From Anopheles merus (Eukaryota > Arthropoda > Insecta > Diptera > Culicidae): a stretch of DNA of 64,000 bases. Numbering within the stretch: the stretch's first letter is position 1; each line of letters starts with the position of its first letter. The stretch is from contig NC_054081.1 of the NCBI RefSeq assembly GCF_017562075.2, positions 18,130,549-18,194,548 of the forward strand. The letters run 5' to 3'. The translations under genes and the position numbers were made by a program. The notes under the pieces are model-generated. The model searched no databases. It worked only from the letters and a program-made list of their open reading frames with translations, and was not told where the DNA came from. Positions 38,331-53,000 of the stretch are shown in pieces.

Positions 38331-38420
<90 letters not shown>
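38326..38420. repeat. (TA)n microsatellite next to LTR
   Basis: TA array starting five bases beyond the LTR and passing into (TTTA)n-like sequence up to about 38475. Confidence 0.95.
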
Positions 38421-38425
<5 letters not shown>

Positions 38426-38832
38426 TTATTTCTTTATTTATGTATTTATTTATTTATTCATTTATTTATTTCTTTAGAAATGTTTGTGTGTATTTACTAG
38501 GACAGTCATTGTTCTTTTAATTGAGCCTGATTATAATCGTGAAGACCGTGCTCACCGTAAATAAATTTAATAAGCATTAATTTACGTCGCTACAAGTCCA
38601 CGCCACGAAGATGGGGTAAATGGCACAGTGTGCGTATGTCGGGGAGAATGACACCGCGCGGAACATTCTAAACGCGAAACCGCTTTTCCTTGCGTTGGGC
38701 TCGAGTTAATTAAAATGAATCCATTTTAACAAAATCCCTTCATTTTTTGCTGTTTGTGATGCTACTTGGATGCTGGTGGAGTTTTCCGGTACTGCGGCGC
38801 TTTAATCACAGCAGAAGGGCAATACGTGTAGC

Positions 38833-41342
<2,510 letters not shown>

Positions 41343-41651
41343 CAGGGGTCTCCAAACTTTTCAGTTCGCGGGCCGCATTGCTTCACAATCAACCTTGTTG
41401 AGGGCCATTTTAACGCTACCTTTAGAATGAGTGGAATTTCAAATCTCGTTTTAATAATAAAATACTACTGAAATATATCAAATTTCTGCAGCTTTCTTTT
41501 ATGGAATCTTGATTTTCATCTTTCAAAAGTAAAAAAAAAATCAGTTAGAAAAGAAAGCTATTTAATTTAACCTTAACCTAGTCCTCGCGGGCCGCATTAA
41601 AGGCTCTTGAGGGCCGCATGCGACCCGCGGGCCGTACTTTGGAGACCTCTG
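41343..41651. mobile_element. hAT-type MITE, 309 bp, perfect 8-bp TSD
   Basis: Terminal inverted repeats CAGGGGTCTCCAAA and TTTGGAGACCTCTG bound a 309-bp unit with inner GCGGGCCGCAT-type palindromic sequence at both ends. The 8-bp duplication GCCTAGAG flanks it exactly (41335-41342 and 41652-41659). Eight-base duplications and CAGNGGTCTCCAA ends are typical of hAT elements. It has no transposase frame and would be moved by an enzyme made elsewhere. Confidence 0.85.
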
Positions 41652-41659
41652 GCCTAGAG

Positions 41660-43306
41660 CACTTAGCATCAGGTTTACCTAATATTTAACTACAAATCAA
41701 GCTTCGAACTATAGGTCCTAAAAAGTCCTACCATTTTGGGTCACTTAACACGGGATTAGCATTCTTTGGTAGTGATTTTACGTTGGTAAGACTTCACATC
41801 CATGCCGTTGATGTAACACTGATCGATGCTAGCAAGGAAACATTCGCAGCCACCCTGCTCCGTTAGCTGCCAACTGCTACATCTTCCGAGGCATAATGCT
41901 GGCGGTTATTATGTGCTCGAACGGCAACCCAGTGCTTATCGAAGACCGAGTCAAGCACAGGACATAGGAGATGGGAGGATGGTATTCTTGACTGTCTCGT
42001 GACCGGTTTGCACAAAATAGAGGGATCGGTAGCAGCACGAAAAAAATCGTCTGCATGCAGCAAACATAAAATCAACGTCACTGGGGTTTAGAATCAACGT
42101 AAGCGAGTAGTGTGCAGAAAATGTAAACATAAAGAGCTACAAGCAAAACTGAAGAAGCGAAAACAAAAAATAAACACATAGACACATAGAGGCGTATTGT
42201 TTGTCACCGCTTGAGCTAAAAATATTTCATGGATATAGTCAATTGCTGCCATTGCTGGAGCTACTCTACCCATCGGAGCGGTATCCTGAGGATTTGTTCC
42301 GTGTGACAGCGACTCTCGACTGCTGCCATCCGGATAGGTTTCGCTATTTTGTGTACTCTCAGGGTGCATGATAGTGCTTTTGTTATGCTTTTTTTAACTT
42401 TTCTTTTTTTCTCCAACTCCACCTGGAACGAAGGACGAAACACGGTCCAATGGAGGCGCCCAATTGTGATAATGTGTGTCGCAGTAGCTGTGTGTAGTGT
42501 GGCTGCAGGCCCGACTAGGCTTTTCGTTGTCATAATGACAGAGTTTTTGTTTTTTCTTCCTCCTCCTCTCCCCTGGAGCCCGCTTACGTCCATTTGCCGA
42601 AACCGATTTGCGTTTGCGAACGGTACCTTGGCTGGTATGTGCAACGAATTTCCATTTGCGCCTGGAATTTGCCGAGTCGCACACATACGCTCTTGACACT
42701 GTATCGGAGCTCTTCTTCGCTATATTTTCCTTTGCATTCTTCTTCCAATTCATCTAACCCACTAACGCTGCTACGCTTTGCTGCAAACACCATTCTTGGT
42801 ACAACCATTGTTGTGCGGGTTTGGGGTGTTATGAGTATTTATAGAAGCCTTCAGTGACTTCCTGCCTTTTCATCGAACGAACACCACCGTCACGAATGCA
42901 CACGCACCCAAACATACACACTACACCCAAGCACACAGCCACATATTTCACCTGTCATCCTGTGATGACGTGAGGGGAGGAGGGAAGCGGAGAGAGCAAC
43001 GCATCCGCACCGTTGCCAAGCCCTGTCAAGGCGAAGCTGTGTGTGTGCGTGTGTGCCTGTGTGTAGGCCACCTCTTGGTCTCAATTACGGATGAACCTTT
43101 CTCTCTGCTCACCATAAAACGCAAAACAGTGCCCTCATACTAATTCCACCGCGCCAGGCACATCTGCACCATTTCCACAGGTAATAAACTGAAGTGCATA
43201 AATATCGTGCGAAACTACAAGTAAACGCCCTGTTTTGTCCGCCTTAGCCTACCGATAAAAATCGTGGAAGTTTAGAACACGGAAATACCGTTGTACAAAA
43301 GCACTT

Positions 43307-43308
<2 letters not shown>
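41660..43308. other. Non-coding stretch
   Basis: No gene supported. Frames near 41863-42857 on both strands (up to 141 codons) have no recognised domain. Confidence 0.45.
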
Positions 43309-44154
<846 letters not shown>

Positions 44155-44400
44155 TCGACTCCGACCAGTTGGTACGAGTTCGGGTTGGGTATCGGCACCT
44201 ACTTTGGCCCGACCCGATCGGAATTATCTGCACCAACGGGTCGACATCGCAGATGCTTTCTCGCATCTTCTGATGATACGGCCTTGGCCCGACCCGATCC
44301 GACCTCGCTGCACCAACGGGTCGGAGTCGCTTATGCGAAGTTGCACTTACTGAATCCGTACGATTCTGGGTCGCTTACGGATTGCTCCGACCTGGCAGGT
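44155..44400. repeat. GC-rich imperfect direct repeat
   Basis: The block GGCCCGACCCGATC, about 15 bases, then CTGCACCAACGGGTCG occurs twice about 80 bp apart (from about 44206 and 44286). The direct halves also contain CGACCC/GGGTCG inverse matches that could fold. It stands out from AT-rich flanks. It may be part of an unknown repeat family; no terminal repeats or duplication were found. Confidence 0.6.
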
Positions 44401-45676
44401 TTGAGTTAACTTGCCCACCACTAATACAAGTGCTTAAGCGCTTTCTTTTAGGAGTTAAAGCACTGATTTTTTCTATGTTCTACTTTTCAGATATGTTCTA
44501 CTGAAATCACTAAACTTCGTACATAATGCTTGTCAAAATGTCCGCTCTCACATCAAGTTTCCTTTGGTTACCGTTCCATTGTAGCCATATCATAGATACC
44601 AATTACATCCAATATGCAAAGACCCTCATTCAGTGTTGCGCGATTGAAAAAAACCCAATCTACCCGGGAAAACACCATTTTGTTTAACGAAAATACCTAA
44701 TTTGGTACATCCCTAGTTGCAATATTTATTATCTGCTGTGTTGTAGTACCGGGTACCTAAAATGTGTTGCCATCTCCAGGTTTCGAGACGACAAACAGCA
44801 AAAAGCATTTCACACATTTGCTCACAGAGGTGAAGGAGGGAGGGGGAGGAATAAGCGCCGCAAGAAGCGGTACTCGAGATATTTTATTATTATACTATAT
44901 ATTAAGCATCGCTTACTCTGATTCGTGAGTCCCACTCCCTCGCGATATGCCGGTATGTTATCACATGTAGCCACTTGTCGCGCCCCTCACAGGGCGCTGG
45001 ATTAGTTGCCACCGTGTAAAAGACTGCTGACAGGTCTGGCAGGGAAGGGAGCGAAGGTGTTCGATGTCTGCTAGCCGAAACAGAAAGGGACGGGCGTGGG
45101 GGGAGGGGGGCAGAGCTTGTGGGATGGGATCAAGAATCAATTAGTGAGCCACTTTAAGTGGCACTCGGCATCGGTTTTGCATACTGGTTTCCACCTCCAC
45201 CGCTTTTCCTCCTTCCCGCTCGCAGTTTCCGCCGCGCGCATTCGCGCCACGTCAGTTACAGTGCCAATCATGCGCCATTAAAAATGGACGACCTACATTC
45301 GATGGCTGATTTGACATTGGGTTTTGTTCGTTCGCTTCCTGCCCCGGATGACAAACGGATGCCACCGTCATCCATGAAACGGTTGAGAGGGGGAGGAGGG
45401 AGCGGGAAATGTTGTAAAGGAGCAAGGGAGGCAGGATGTGCATTGATCCGGTAATAAAAAGTGAACCAGATCCGTTTGAATCACATACACACAGACATAC
45501 CAGAAGAGAAGGCCGAAGTGTAGGGTAGTTTCGTACCACGTCATTAAGGATACATTGGGGTATACTCGGGAGCGAAACATGGCAAGACAAGAGAACGAGG
45601 AAGACAGAGAGTCAGATAAATAACGCGAAAAAGAGAGATAGAGAGACAGAGAAAATAGAGAGAGGGATAGAGAGGA

Positions 45677-45708
<32 letters not shown>

Positions 45709-46358
45709 GATAGAGAGAGGTCAGCCCGTGTCCTACACGATATCCTTTTCCAACCCCTTCCTCCACTTATATGTAGTCGGCATAAGTCGATGTGAATTAA
45801 TGTAGCTGTCAGTCGGTGCAAACAATTTAACTCTCGTCTCGGCTGCTCTCCATAGATGCCGCTACGGGGAAGAAGGCAAAGGAAGAGAGATAGAGAGAGA
45901 GAGAGAGGGATGAGGGGGGGGGGGGCAATGGCGGATTGTGTCGCCTACGCGCCATATCACTGAGTCACCCAATTACGCTCCTAAAATGGCTTCCCTTGTC
46001 ATGGTGTCCTACCACTCCTCCTCCTCTTTTCATTACATTTGCCTGGGTGCTCCATGACCGTCAACAGCAGCATCATTATCCTCCCACTACATCACTCATT
46101 GGCCATACAGTTTGTGTGTGAGTGGGTATGTGAGTATGTGTTGATCCAGATTCCCTTTCTGAAATGGATTGGGAGTTCTGTGCTGTAAGCCACTGCTAGA
46201 AGTCAGCTATGAAGGTGAATCAGAACCACACACACACGCATACAAATTAACGCACAGCACTACAATGTTTGGCATTAGAGTGGATATCAATGGGATCTTT
46301 GTTTCTTTACATCTTCATGTTTTGCTGTGCCGTTGAGGCAAAGAATAACATTCTAGAG
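44401..46358. other. Non-coding stretch
   Basis: No gene supported. A GA-rich array occurs at about 45660-45718, another GA run with a G homopolymer at 45886-45925, and short CA runs near 46230. Confidence 0.45.
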
Positions 46359-47548
46359 CAGAGATGTCAAATGGAGACCCGCGGGCCATTGCAGCCCGCG
46401 AGGTCTTTCGATGTGGCCCGCAAACGCTTGAGCCAAAATTTATTTTGCATTTTTGCTTCTACAGTACATGTGAGTCAATTCCGGACGCCTGAAATATGAA
46501 GAGACTTTCAACTTCGCCGGCTTTCTCCACTAATTGTCAGACCATGCATCGTCATTAAAACTTGCCTGTGTTTTTTCGTACCTTTTTTCTATGCATGTAA
46601 GCACAAAGAATATAAGAATTCTAAAAACTGTTCAAATCATAGAAAAAAAGGAAATTGTTTAGATTCATAAAAATAGGCATTCAATTCCAGACAGTTTTAG
46701 TAAAATGGTAAAAAAAAATAATGAAAGCTCTGTTAAACCCTTTCAAAGAATTAAATTTATTAGTAACAAATATATGATGAACAATTATTTAAAGAAACAA
46801 CTTGCGTTGCAGCTTCAAACTCACACAAAATCGGAAATGTCTGGAAGTAACTTACTCATCTGTGTATAGTATTGTAACAATACTTTAATTAAGCAATCAC
46901 TACTTGGTGGGTACTTGGTGATCAAAAAAGTAATTTCAATAAGAAAAATACTTGCAAAAATTTACTAAATTGTTCAACCAACAGGAATCAAAAACGGTTA
47001 CTAAGGACTTCTATGGCACCTTGCATTATCCGAGTGTCAAATGAAGGTTTGTCTAAGTACGCTGAACGAACCGACCCGACATGTGGCATTAAAGCATAAA
47101 AAAAAGAATTTACTGTTTTTTACTTACGTAAATACTGTTCACCATCAGCTCAAAATATTAATGATCAAAATAACACTTATACCAAACATAACATTTACTA
47201 ATCTGCCATGGATAATCAAACCAAGTGAGCCATTTCCAGTTATTGCTATACTAAATTCTATTGCGTACTAAATCTAGTTAGTTGATACAAAACCATCCAA
47301 ACCTTAAAAATAACAGAGGCATTTGGCCAATAGAAAATAGTCTGCTTCAGTTAAATTTTACTTCACTTGATTTGCAATCAAAGTTTAAACTGTTGAGACG
47401 CCACTGTTATGGCTAAATAAAATTAAAATAACTGCTAAAGATCTGATTTTTTGTATCATACAATGTCATATAAAAACTAGGCTGCGGCCCGTGCTACTAT
47501 TTGCAGTAACAGTTTTGACCGCGTGGCCGAATGAATTTGACATCACCG
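46359..47548. mobile_element. Probable non-autonomous hAT-like element
   Basis: The left end CAGAGATGTCAAAT and right end ATTTGACATCACCG are inverse matches at 12 of 14 bases. Near each end lie GC-rich GCGGGCC/GCGGCCC-type segments, the same style as the MITE at 41343. The interior of about 1.1 kb is AT-rich and has no transposase. No clear 8-bp duplication was found, so the boundaries are tentative. Confidence 0.4.
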
Positions 47549-48530
47549 TTTTTTAGGAGTTTGCCGCACTGACCTGGTGCCCGGCATAACAACGAATTGA
47601 GCAGAAGGGCGATAGTATAACGAAAAAAAATATTTTCATAAAAACTCACACACAGTCCGCACAATCGGACACAAAGTGGGGCATGGCTGCATGGATTTCA
47701 GCTGTGAGTCTATGCGTGTGGTTTTATGTTATAAGTTACACTATGTTACCACGGTCACCGTCGCCGCCGTTGTCAGCATGCAATTCTTATGTATATCACT
47801 CGGTTGATTTATGCTGACAGTAGAACAAAGGCATAATCGTACAACCAGGCGGTGGTGAGTTTCAAAACTTTATGCCTAGAGGAGCGTTGTGCACACAAAA
47901 CGGCAAACAACGCGAATGAAGGCAGACAAAACCTCGAGCATTCTAGTCATGTGGCGGTTCGACGTGCCAGACGACGATGTGTTTGGATACATGGTGTGCT
48001 CTAACCCCCTACAGCAACCGATGTCGGCAGCTATTCCCCTGCACACGTCTTTTGGCCCTGAACGATGCTAGGGCTCCCAGGTTGTCAAATCGCAAAGGTA
48101 AGAAGGGAGAGTAGCAAATGAGGAGGGGGGGGGGAGGATGAACGAGAAAAGGATAACTAGCAAACACAACAGCTAGCAGCAACAACAAAAAACTATCACT
48201 GCATCACGATGTCATTGGACTGTAAACTCGAACGATACAATCGACATAATTGGTGATTGTCTGGATACGTCAAATCTAGAACAGCTCTTACTGTTCTTCT
48301 TCCTTTATCTCCTGCTCGTTGCAGAATGTACCGTTTGGTGGTAACCAACGTTGCCCGAACGATACATACACAAGGAAACAGACAAACAATAAAATAGAAA
48401 CTTTCACGTTTGGCTAAGCGCGCGAGATAAAGCTGCGCGATGCAAACTAGTTCCGACCTGCAATTAGCTGACCGTCCAAATTGCCAGCTTGGCCAGTACC
48501 TTCAGCCACTCTCTATTTAGACTAAAATGT
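47549..48530. other. Non-coding stretch
   Basis: No coding gene. A donor-like AAAG|GTAAGAA occurs at 48096/48097 on the + strand and might end an upstream non-coding exon, but no matching acceptor or promoter can be assigned. Confidence 0.4.
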
Positions 48531-48581
48531 TTCTCTCTTCTTTCTTTCTTCGTTTCATGTTTTCTTCTCGCCGCAGGTAAG
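48531..48581 (+). promoter_or_regulatory. Acceptor abutting donor: ratchet site or UTR acceptor
   Basis: A long pyrimidine tract (TTTCTCTCTTCTTTCTTTCTTCG onward) ends in CCGCAG followed directly by GTAAGC; the junction is 48576/48577. Two readings fit. It may be a recursive splice site in the long 5' intron of the ADAM gene. Or it may be the acceptor of the leader exon that carries the ADAM start codon 1.36 kb downstream. Confidence 0.5.
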
Positions 48582-49936
48582 CCGCATTCATTGTTATAAT
48601 GGTCAACCGCCGATCGAAGCGCAAGCGATACGAAGGGACAACACTACTGCGAGGAGTGGGCGTGGAGTCGAGCAGTAACGGTCAGCGTGACGCAAAAGAA
48701 ACTCGGACCAGTGCACCGTTACCGTAGCTGAGCAGTGTGTGTGTGTGCGCGCGCGTGTGTGTGTGTATGTTTGCTTTTAAAAGCACGCATACGAAAGCAG
48801 CATTCGAAATATCGAGCATGTGGTTTGCGTTAACGCTGGAGCGGACAACTTAAAGACTTCAGATATTCCCCTTCCCTATTACTATTAACGGAGATACCCT
48901 TCCAGCTGTAGTGTGGATTTCGGATCGATCGCCCAACTCCTCAGTATACGCATTGTCACTAAGCTAGCAAGACTCTATATGCTATCGCTAGTCATCTGTT
49001 AGCGTTATCTCCGTCAGTGGGGTAGTAAACGTTTTTGAAACAGGTTTCATCGTCTCTCGTATATGTATATATAAATATTTATATATCTAAACATATACAT
49101 ACATACATCTATATCTCTCTGTACGTCTGCACTCACACGTTGTGGGCACAGTAGTTTCCGCAGAAGCTGTAATCTGGATAGCTGTGCATCGGTGTGTATC
49201 TGTGTTGCTGGTGCCTGTATCTGTGTGTTTCGTAATTTCAGCGTCGAGCAACGAAGTCGAGCAGTAATGCGATTGCAATTATGTGTACCTATGAGAGCAT
49301 TGCTGCTGCCTTGTTCGAGCTCTCAATGAGAAGCAAGCGATCGTAAGGACGCAAAGAGTGTTTGTGCATGTGTGTATCTAACGAAGGATACTAGTATAGA
49401 CAATTCAATACCTGCTCAGCAGAAGACTGCTACTCGTTTCGAGATGATCTTGCTGTCCCTCTTGCCCTTCCTTGGCTCACTGTCTTAGACTAAAAAGTAG
49501 AACAGCCCAGATTCAGTACGACGACTGCCTGAAATGTTCAGTGTTCCTAACGCTGTACTGTGCACCCGTAATCGGGCTAGTAGCTAAAGCAAACTGTACC
49601 GCTGTGCAAAAGTGTCATTTACGCCTGACTGGAGCGTGTGGTGTCCGACGCGGCCAAGTATTGGCGCTGCTCGACCTGTTCCAGGCCCTGCACTTAAACG
49701 CACGCAATTCGCTGCGATGATACCGAACGGCTCGTCAGACACTAGCAGTAGGCAGTAGTAGCTGTGTTTGCAGGGCGTGTAGTTAGCGTGTACCCAACTG
49801 CCAAACGAAGCCCCAGAGATAGCAAACGGGGGGCGTGCAGAGCGGGAGATTGAGGAAGGGGGCTCGAATAGGCTCGAATGGCATCGTTCGCACACGCAAG
49901 CTCGCAGCACGTTCGTACGATACAGCTTTAGTAGAC
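48577..49936 (+). other. Probable 5' leader of the ADAM transcript
   Basis: Sequence between the acceptor at 48576 and the ADAM start codon. It has several in-frame stops in all frames and includes a TATA-rich patch near 49060-49110. Internal alternative acceptors exist, for example TTTGCAG|GG near 49773. How much of it is transcribed leader cannot be decided from sequence. Confidence 0.35.
48599..48727 (+). other. Upstream ORF, 42 codons
   Basis: An ATG shortly after the acceptor opens a 42-residue basic frame (starting MVNRRSKRKRYEG) that stops at 48725-48727. If the leader starts at 48577, this is the first AUG and could repress translation of the ADAM frame. No homologue is recognised, and chance occurrence is possible. 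Confidence 0.25.
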
Positions 49937-50006
49937 ATGAAACTAATGAGCCCGCTGAGGGCGCTGCTACTCGCCCTCGTAATGACACTCGCCGAATCTG
50001 CTGGAG
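49937..50006 (+). CDS. mmd: ADAM exon 1: signal peptide
   Basis: Residues 1-24. [20 protein letters not shown] is a typical secretory signal. This is the first ATG in frame; the open frame extends upstream but only with non-ATG codons. Donor GTAGGT at 50007; ends in phase 1. Confidence 0.8.
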
Positions 50007-53000
50007 GTAGGTGCCTGGTATTTTTGGTTCATGTTTATTTCTTATTCCAAACACCATTTCCGCTGTCCTCAGAACGTAAATAGGGTGCCATGTTTTGCTT
50101 TTAGCCAAGTTGAGCTTCTTTTTTTTTTTGACAGTGTGGTTTTAAACAAAACAAAAATATTAAAATCGAAAAAACGGCACAGAAAAAGGAATAACTCTAA
50201 AAGCTCCCAACCACAACCAGCAACAAGCGTCACCGCCACCGCAGGACACGCTCGCTAAAACTGACAGCACAGCAAACGAATGACGGAAGAAGGGAGCATG
50301 GACCAAAAACCACTGCCTATCGTTAGTGCTCACTGGTTGCAGATAGCTTAAAAATAGATTGCAAACGAGAAGTGGACGTAGAAAACGTCCGATACAGAGA
50401 GCGAGAGAGCGAAAGAGAAAGAAAGGGAATACAAAATGTATGACAGCGCTAAAACATGAAACAGGCCATAATGGCGCCCGGCGTTTGGGGCAAGCTGGAC
50501 TGGAGCAGAAGCTGGCAGCAAAACGCGCCAGTGATGTCCCACGCTGAGTGCAAGTCACGCTGCTTTAGTTAATGGTTTGTTTTAGAATTCCTACGCTTTA
50601 CCCGTGATTAAAGTAGTGCGGCAAAGCGTTTGGATTCTGAAACGAAACGTTAACAACGCCATAACTTCACAGCGAGCGATAGGAGAAATTTGATGTAACA
50701 CACAACGGTAATCAGCGATACTACAAGCGAATGAGTTGCGGGAGCCGATACATCAAATCAGAATTGCTTTCTGCAAGCAAACCTTCAACTATGAAGTGGT
50801 TAGTGCTGAAACAGTAGCGTGAAACGGCATCTTCAACCGACCAACTCCTCATCTGTGCTTGATCTGTAAGGAAACTTCCACCCGAGCCAATACCCCGTAG
50901 AAGAAGTCTCCTGAGTCTCAATTTCCTCATTGTTAAACTTCGACAATCTGGGCGGCCCGTCTGAGTCCAAAAGTGTCTTCCAGCGACATTTACAATCTGG
51001 ACATATCTCGCCATCAGGATCATGCACTGTTCCAACATCCCCTACCGTGCAGTAACCGCAGCTTGCAGCTCGTCGAGCACAAGTGCTCGAATAAATGTTT
51101 ACACAAGTTCCTACACATGTTCCCGGCAGCCCAACGACGCAGCTGCCGGTGCCAACTTCCTGCAATCATTATGCAATCTAATCGATGCCGTTTCCCTTTG
51201 CTTGATGAACTCTCTTTCCAGAAGCTGACTACACTCTGGATGATTCATTCTGGAATGAGGAAAGTCCAGTAGGTAAGTTTTGATCAGCACATAAATCCAT
51301 TAGCGTAGCACGCTTTGCGGTCCACCGTACGTCTGACCGCCTACGAGCCTGGTACAGGACAAAGTTTCACATCTTGCCATCTTGTCATTGTCGCTGGCGC
51401 TCGACGGCGTGTTTCTGTGTTATTCTGGTGACGCTCCCCGCCCTTGCCATAGCATCCCCGCTCATATCTCGGTGACAAGTTGGAGTGAAAAGTTTCTCTT
51501 CTCCCGCGGGCAGAGTTCCTCCCAAAACCCTTACCTCTCGCCCCACCCCATCATCCCTAGTACGAATGCTTTCGTCGACATAGCGAAGAGATAAAGTTCC
51601 TAGGGTCACCTGTCAACTCGGTGCCTCAGGAAGCTGCATTGCATAATTTTCGGCTGCCAAATTTGATAACCGATCGCTCCTCTTTTTCTTTCTCTTTCTC
51701 TCTCGCTTTTCTGTTTCTCTCTTTCTATTTCTATCTCTCTCTCTCTCTCTTTCCCTTTCTTTTTCACTCTCCGACTATTGTTTTGCAGGTGAGGTCGAGC
51801 GTTTACTGAAGGAGCACCAGCAAAACCAGGAGCTAGTGGATAAGATCGGTAGCAGCTACTACCAGATTATCTATCCCGTACAGCTGCGCCATCATGAGAA
51901 GATGGGCATCTCGACGCGAGAAGTTAACCAGCCAAAGGTACGCTATCGCTTCCGCGAACCGGCGGATACGAACCGGACACGTACACGTAAATCTTATTAT
52001 TATGAAGCTAATTATGCTGTGTATGGTGGTGATGAGACGGGTGGAACGGTATGTGTTCCTTTCTATCATAACATATGCATCCCATTTTCACATGTTTCCT
52101 GTTTTCGGTTAGTGTTAATTTCTCTTATCATAGAGCTTTTGAGGTTTTGTTTTCTTGAGTTTTTTGTCCCTACCTAGTCGCATCTATTACATTCGTACGT
52201 TTTTCCTACCTGTGTTTGGTTTTCCATTCCCGTCATCCTGCGCAAATACTGTTTGAGGAGATGTTTTCCTCGACATGAGGTGCACAGTAGCCCTGCAAAC
52301 AGTATGCCACTTACCCATTTTAAAAAGATATGTTCACGAGCACAAATCATCGAAATTTTAGGTTAGCTCCATACTTACATGTTTTCTGTTTTCACACGCA
52401 AAGCTCACTTCATTATCCACTCACTCAGTTACCAGCAAACCGATAGAAAGCAAATGTTGCAAAGCAAAACAAAAACGCTGGCAAATGTATTTGCATTAGG
52501 TACCTAAGCAAACAACCTGGAGTATTCCGAGATAACTATGTCTATGAATGTGTGGTTAAGTGGATTCTGCAGGATGCCATGCCGGTCGAATGTAAAAGGA
52601 CACGCGTCACTTAAATATACACGCTCTGTCGCTATCTCCCCATGTCTCTAGTACTTAGACATCCGTCCATTATCTTATTACTGCTCACTTGGCACCGTCA
52701 ATCTAAGCAACAATCTCTAGAGCAAATACATTACATCTGCTCCTTGCGAATAGGGCGCAAGCGTTGCATATATTACATGGCTGTTCGTGTTTGCGTGTGC
52801 CCATCAGTGCAAGACAAATCGTTACATAGCATCAACAATTGAGACATCGAAGAGGTGCTTTCAGAAAAAAAAATAACAACATGACTTTTTGCTTTTGCGT
52901 ACGTCAGTTGCATTGCTTTCGAGCTTATCACGTATGCAATCCGCACAAACGGTTAGCACCTGTTTTACACCACTAAAAAGCAACTCGTTTGTTTATTGGT

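Noticed and set aside
43165..43190. CCACAG|GTAATA as another ratchet site
   Set aside because: The pyrimidine tract is weak and the donor is below consensus.
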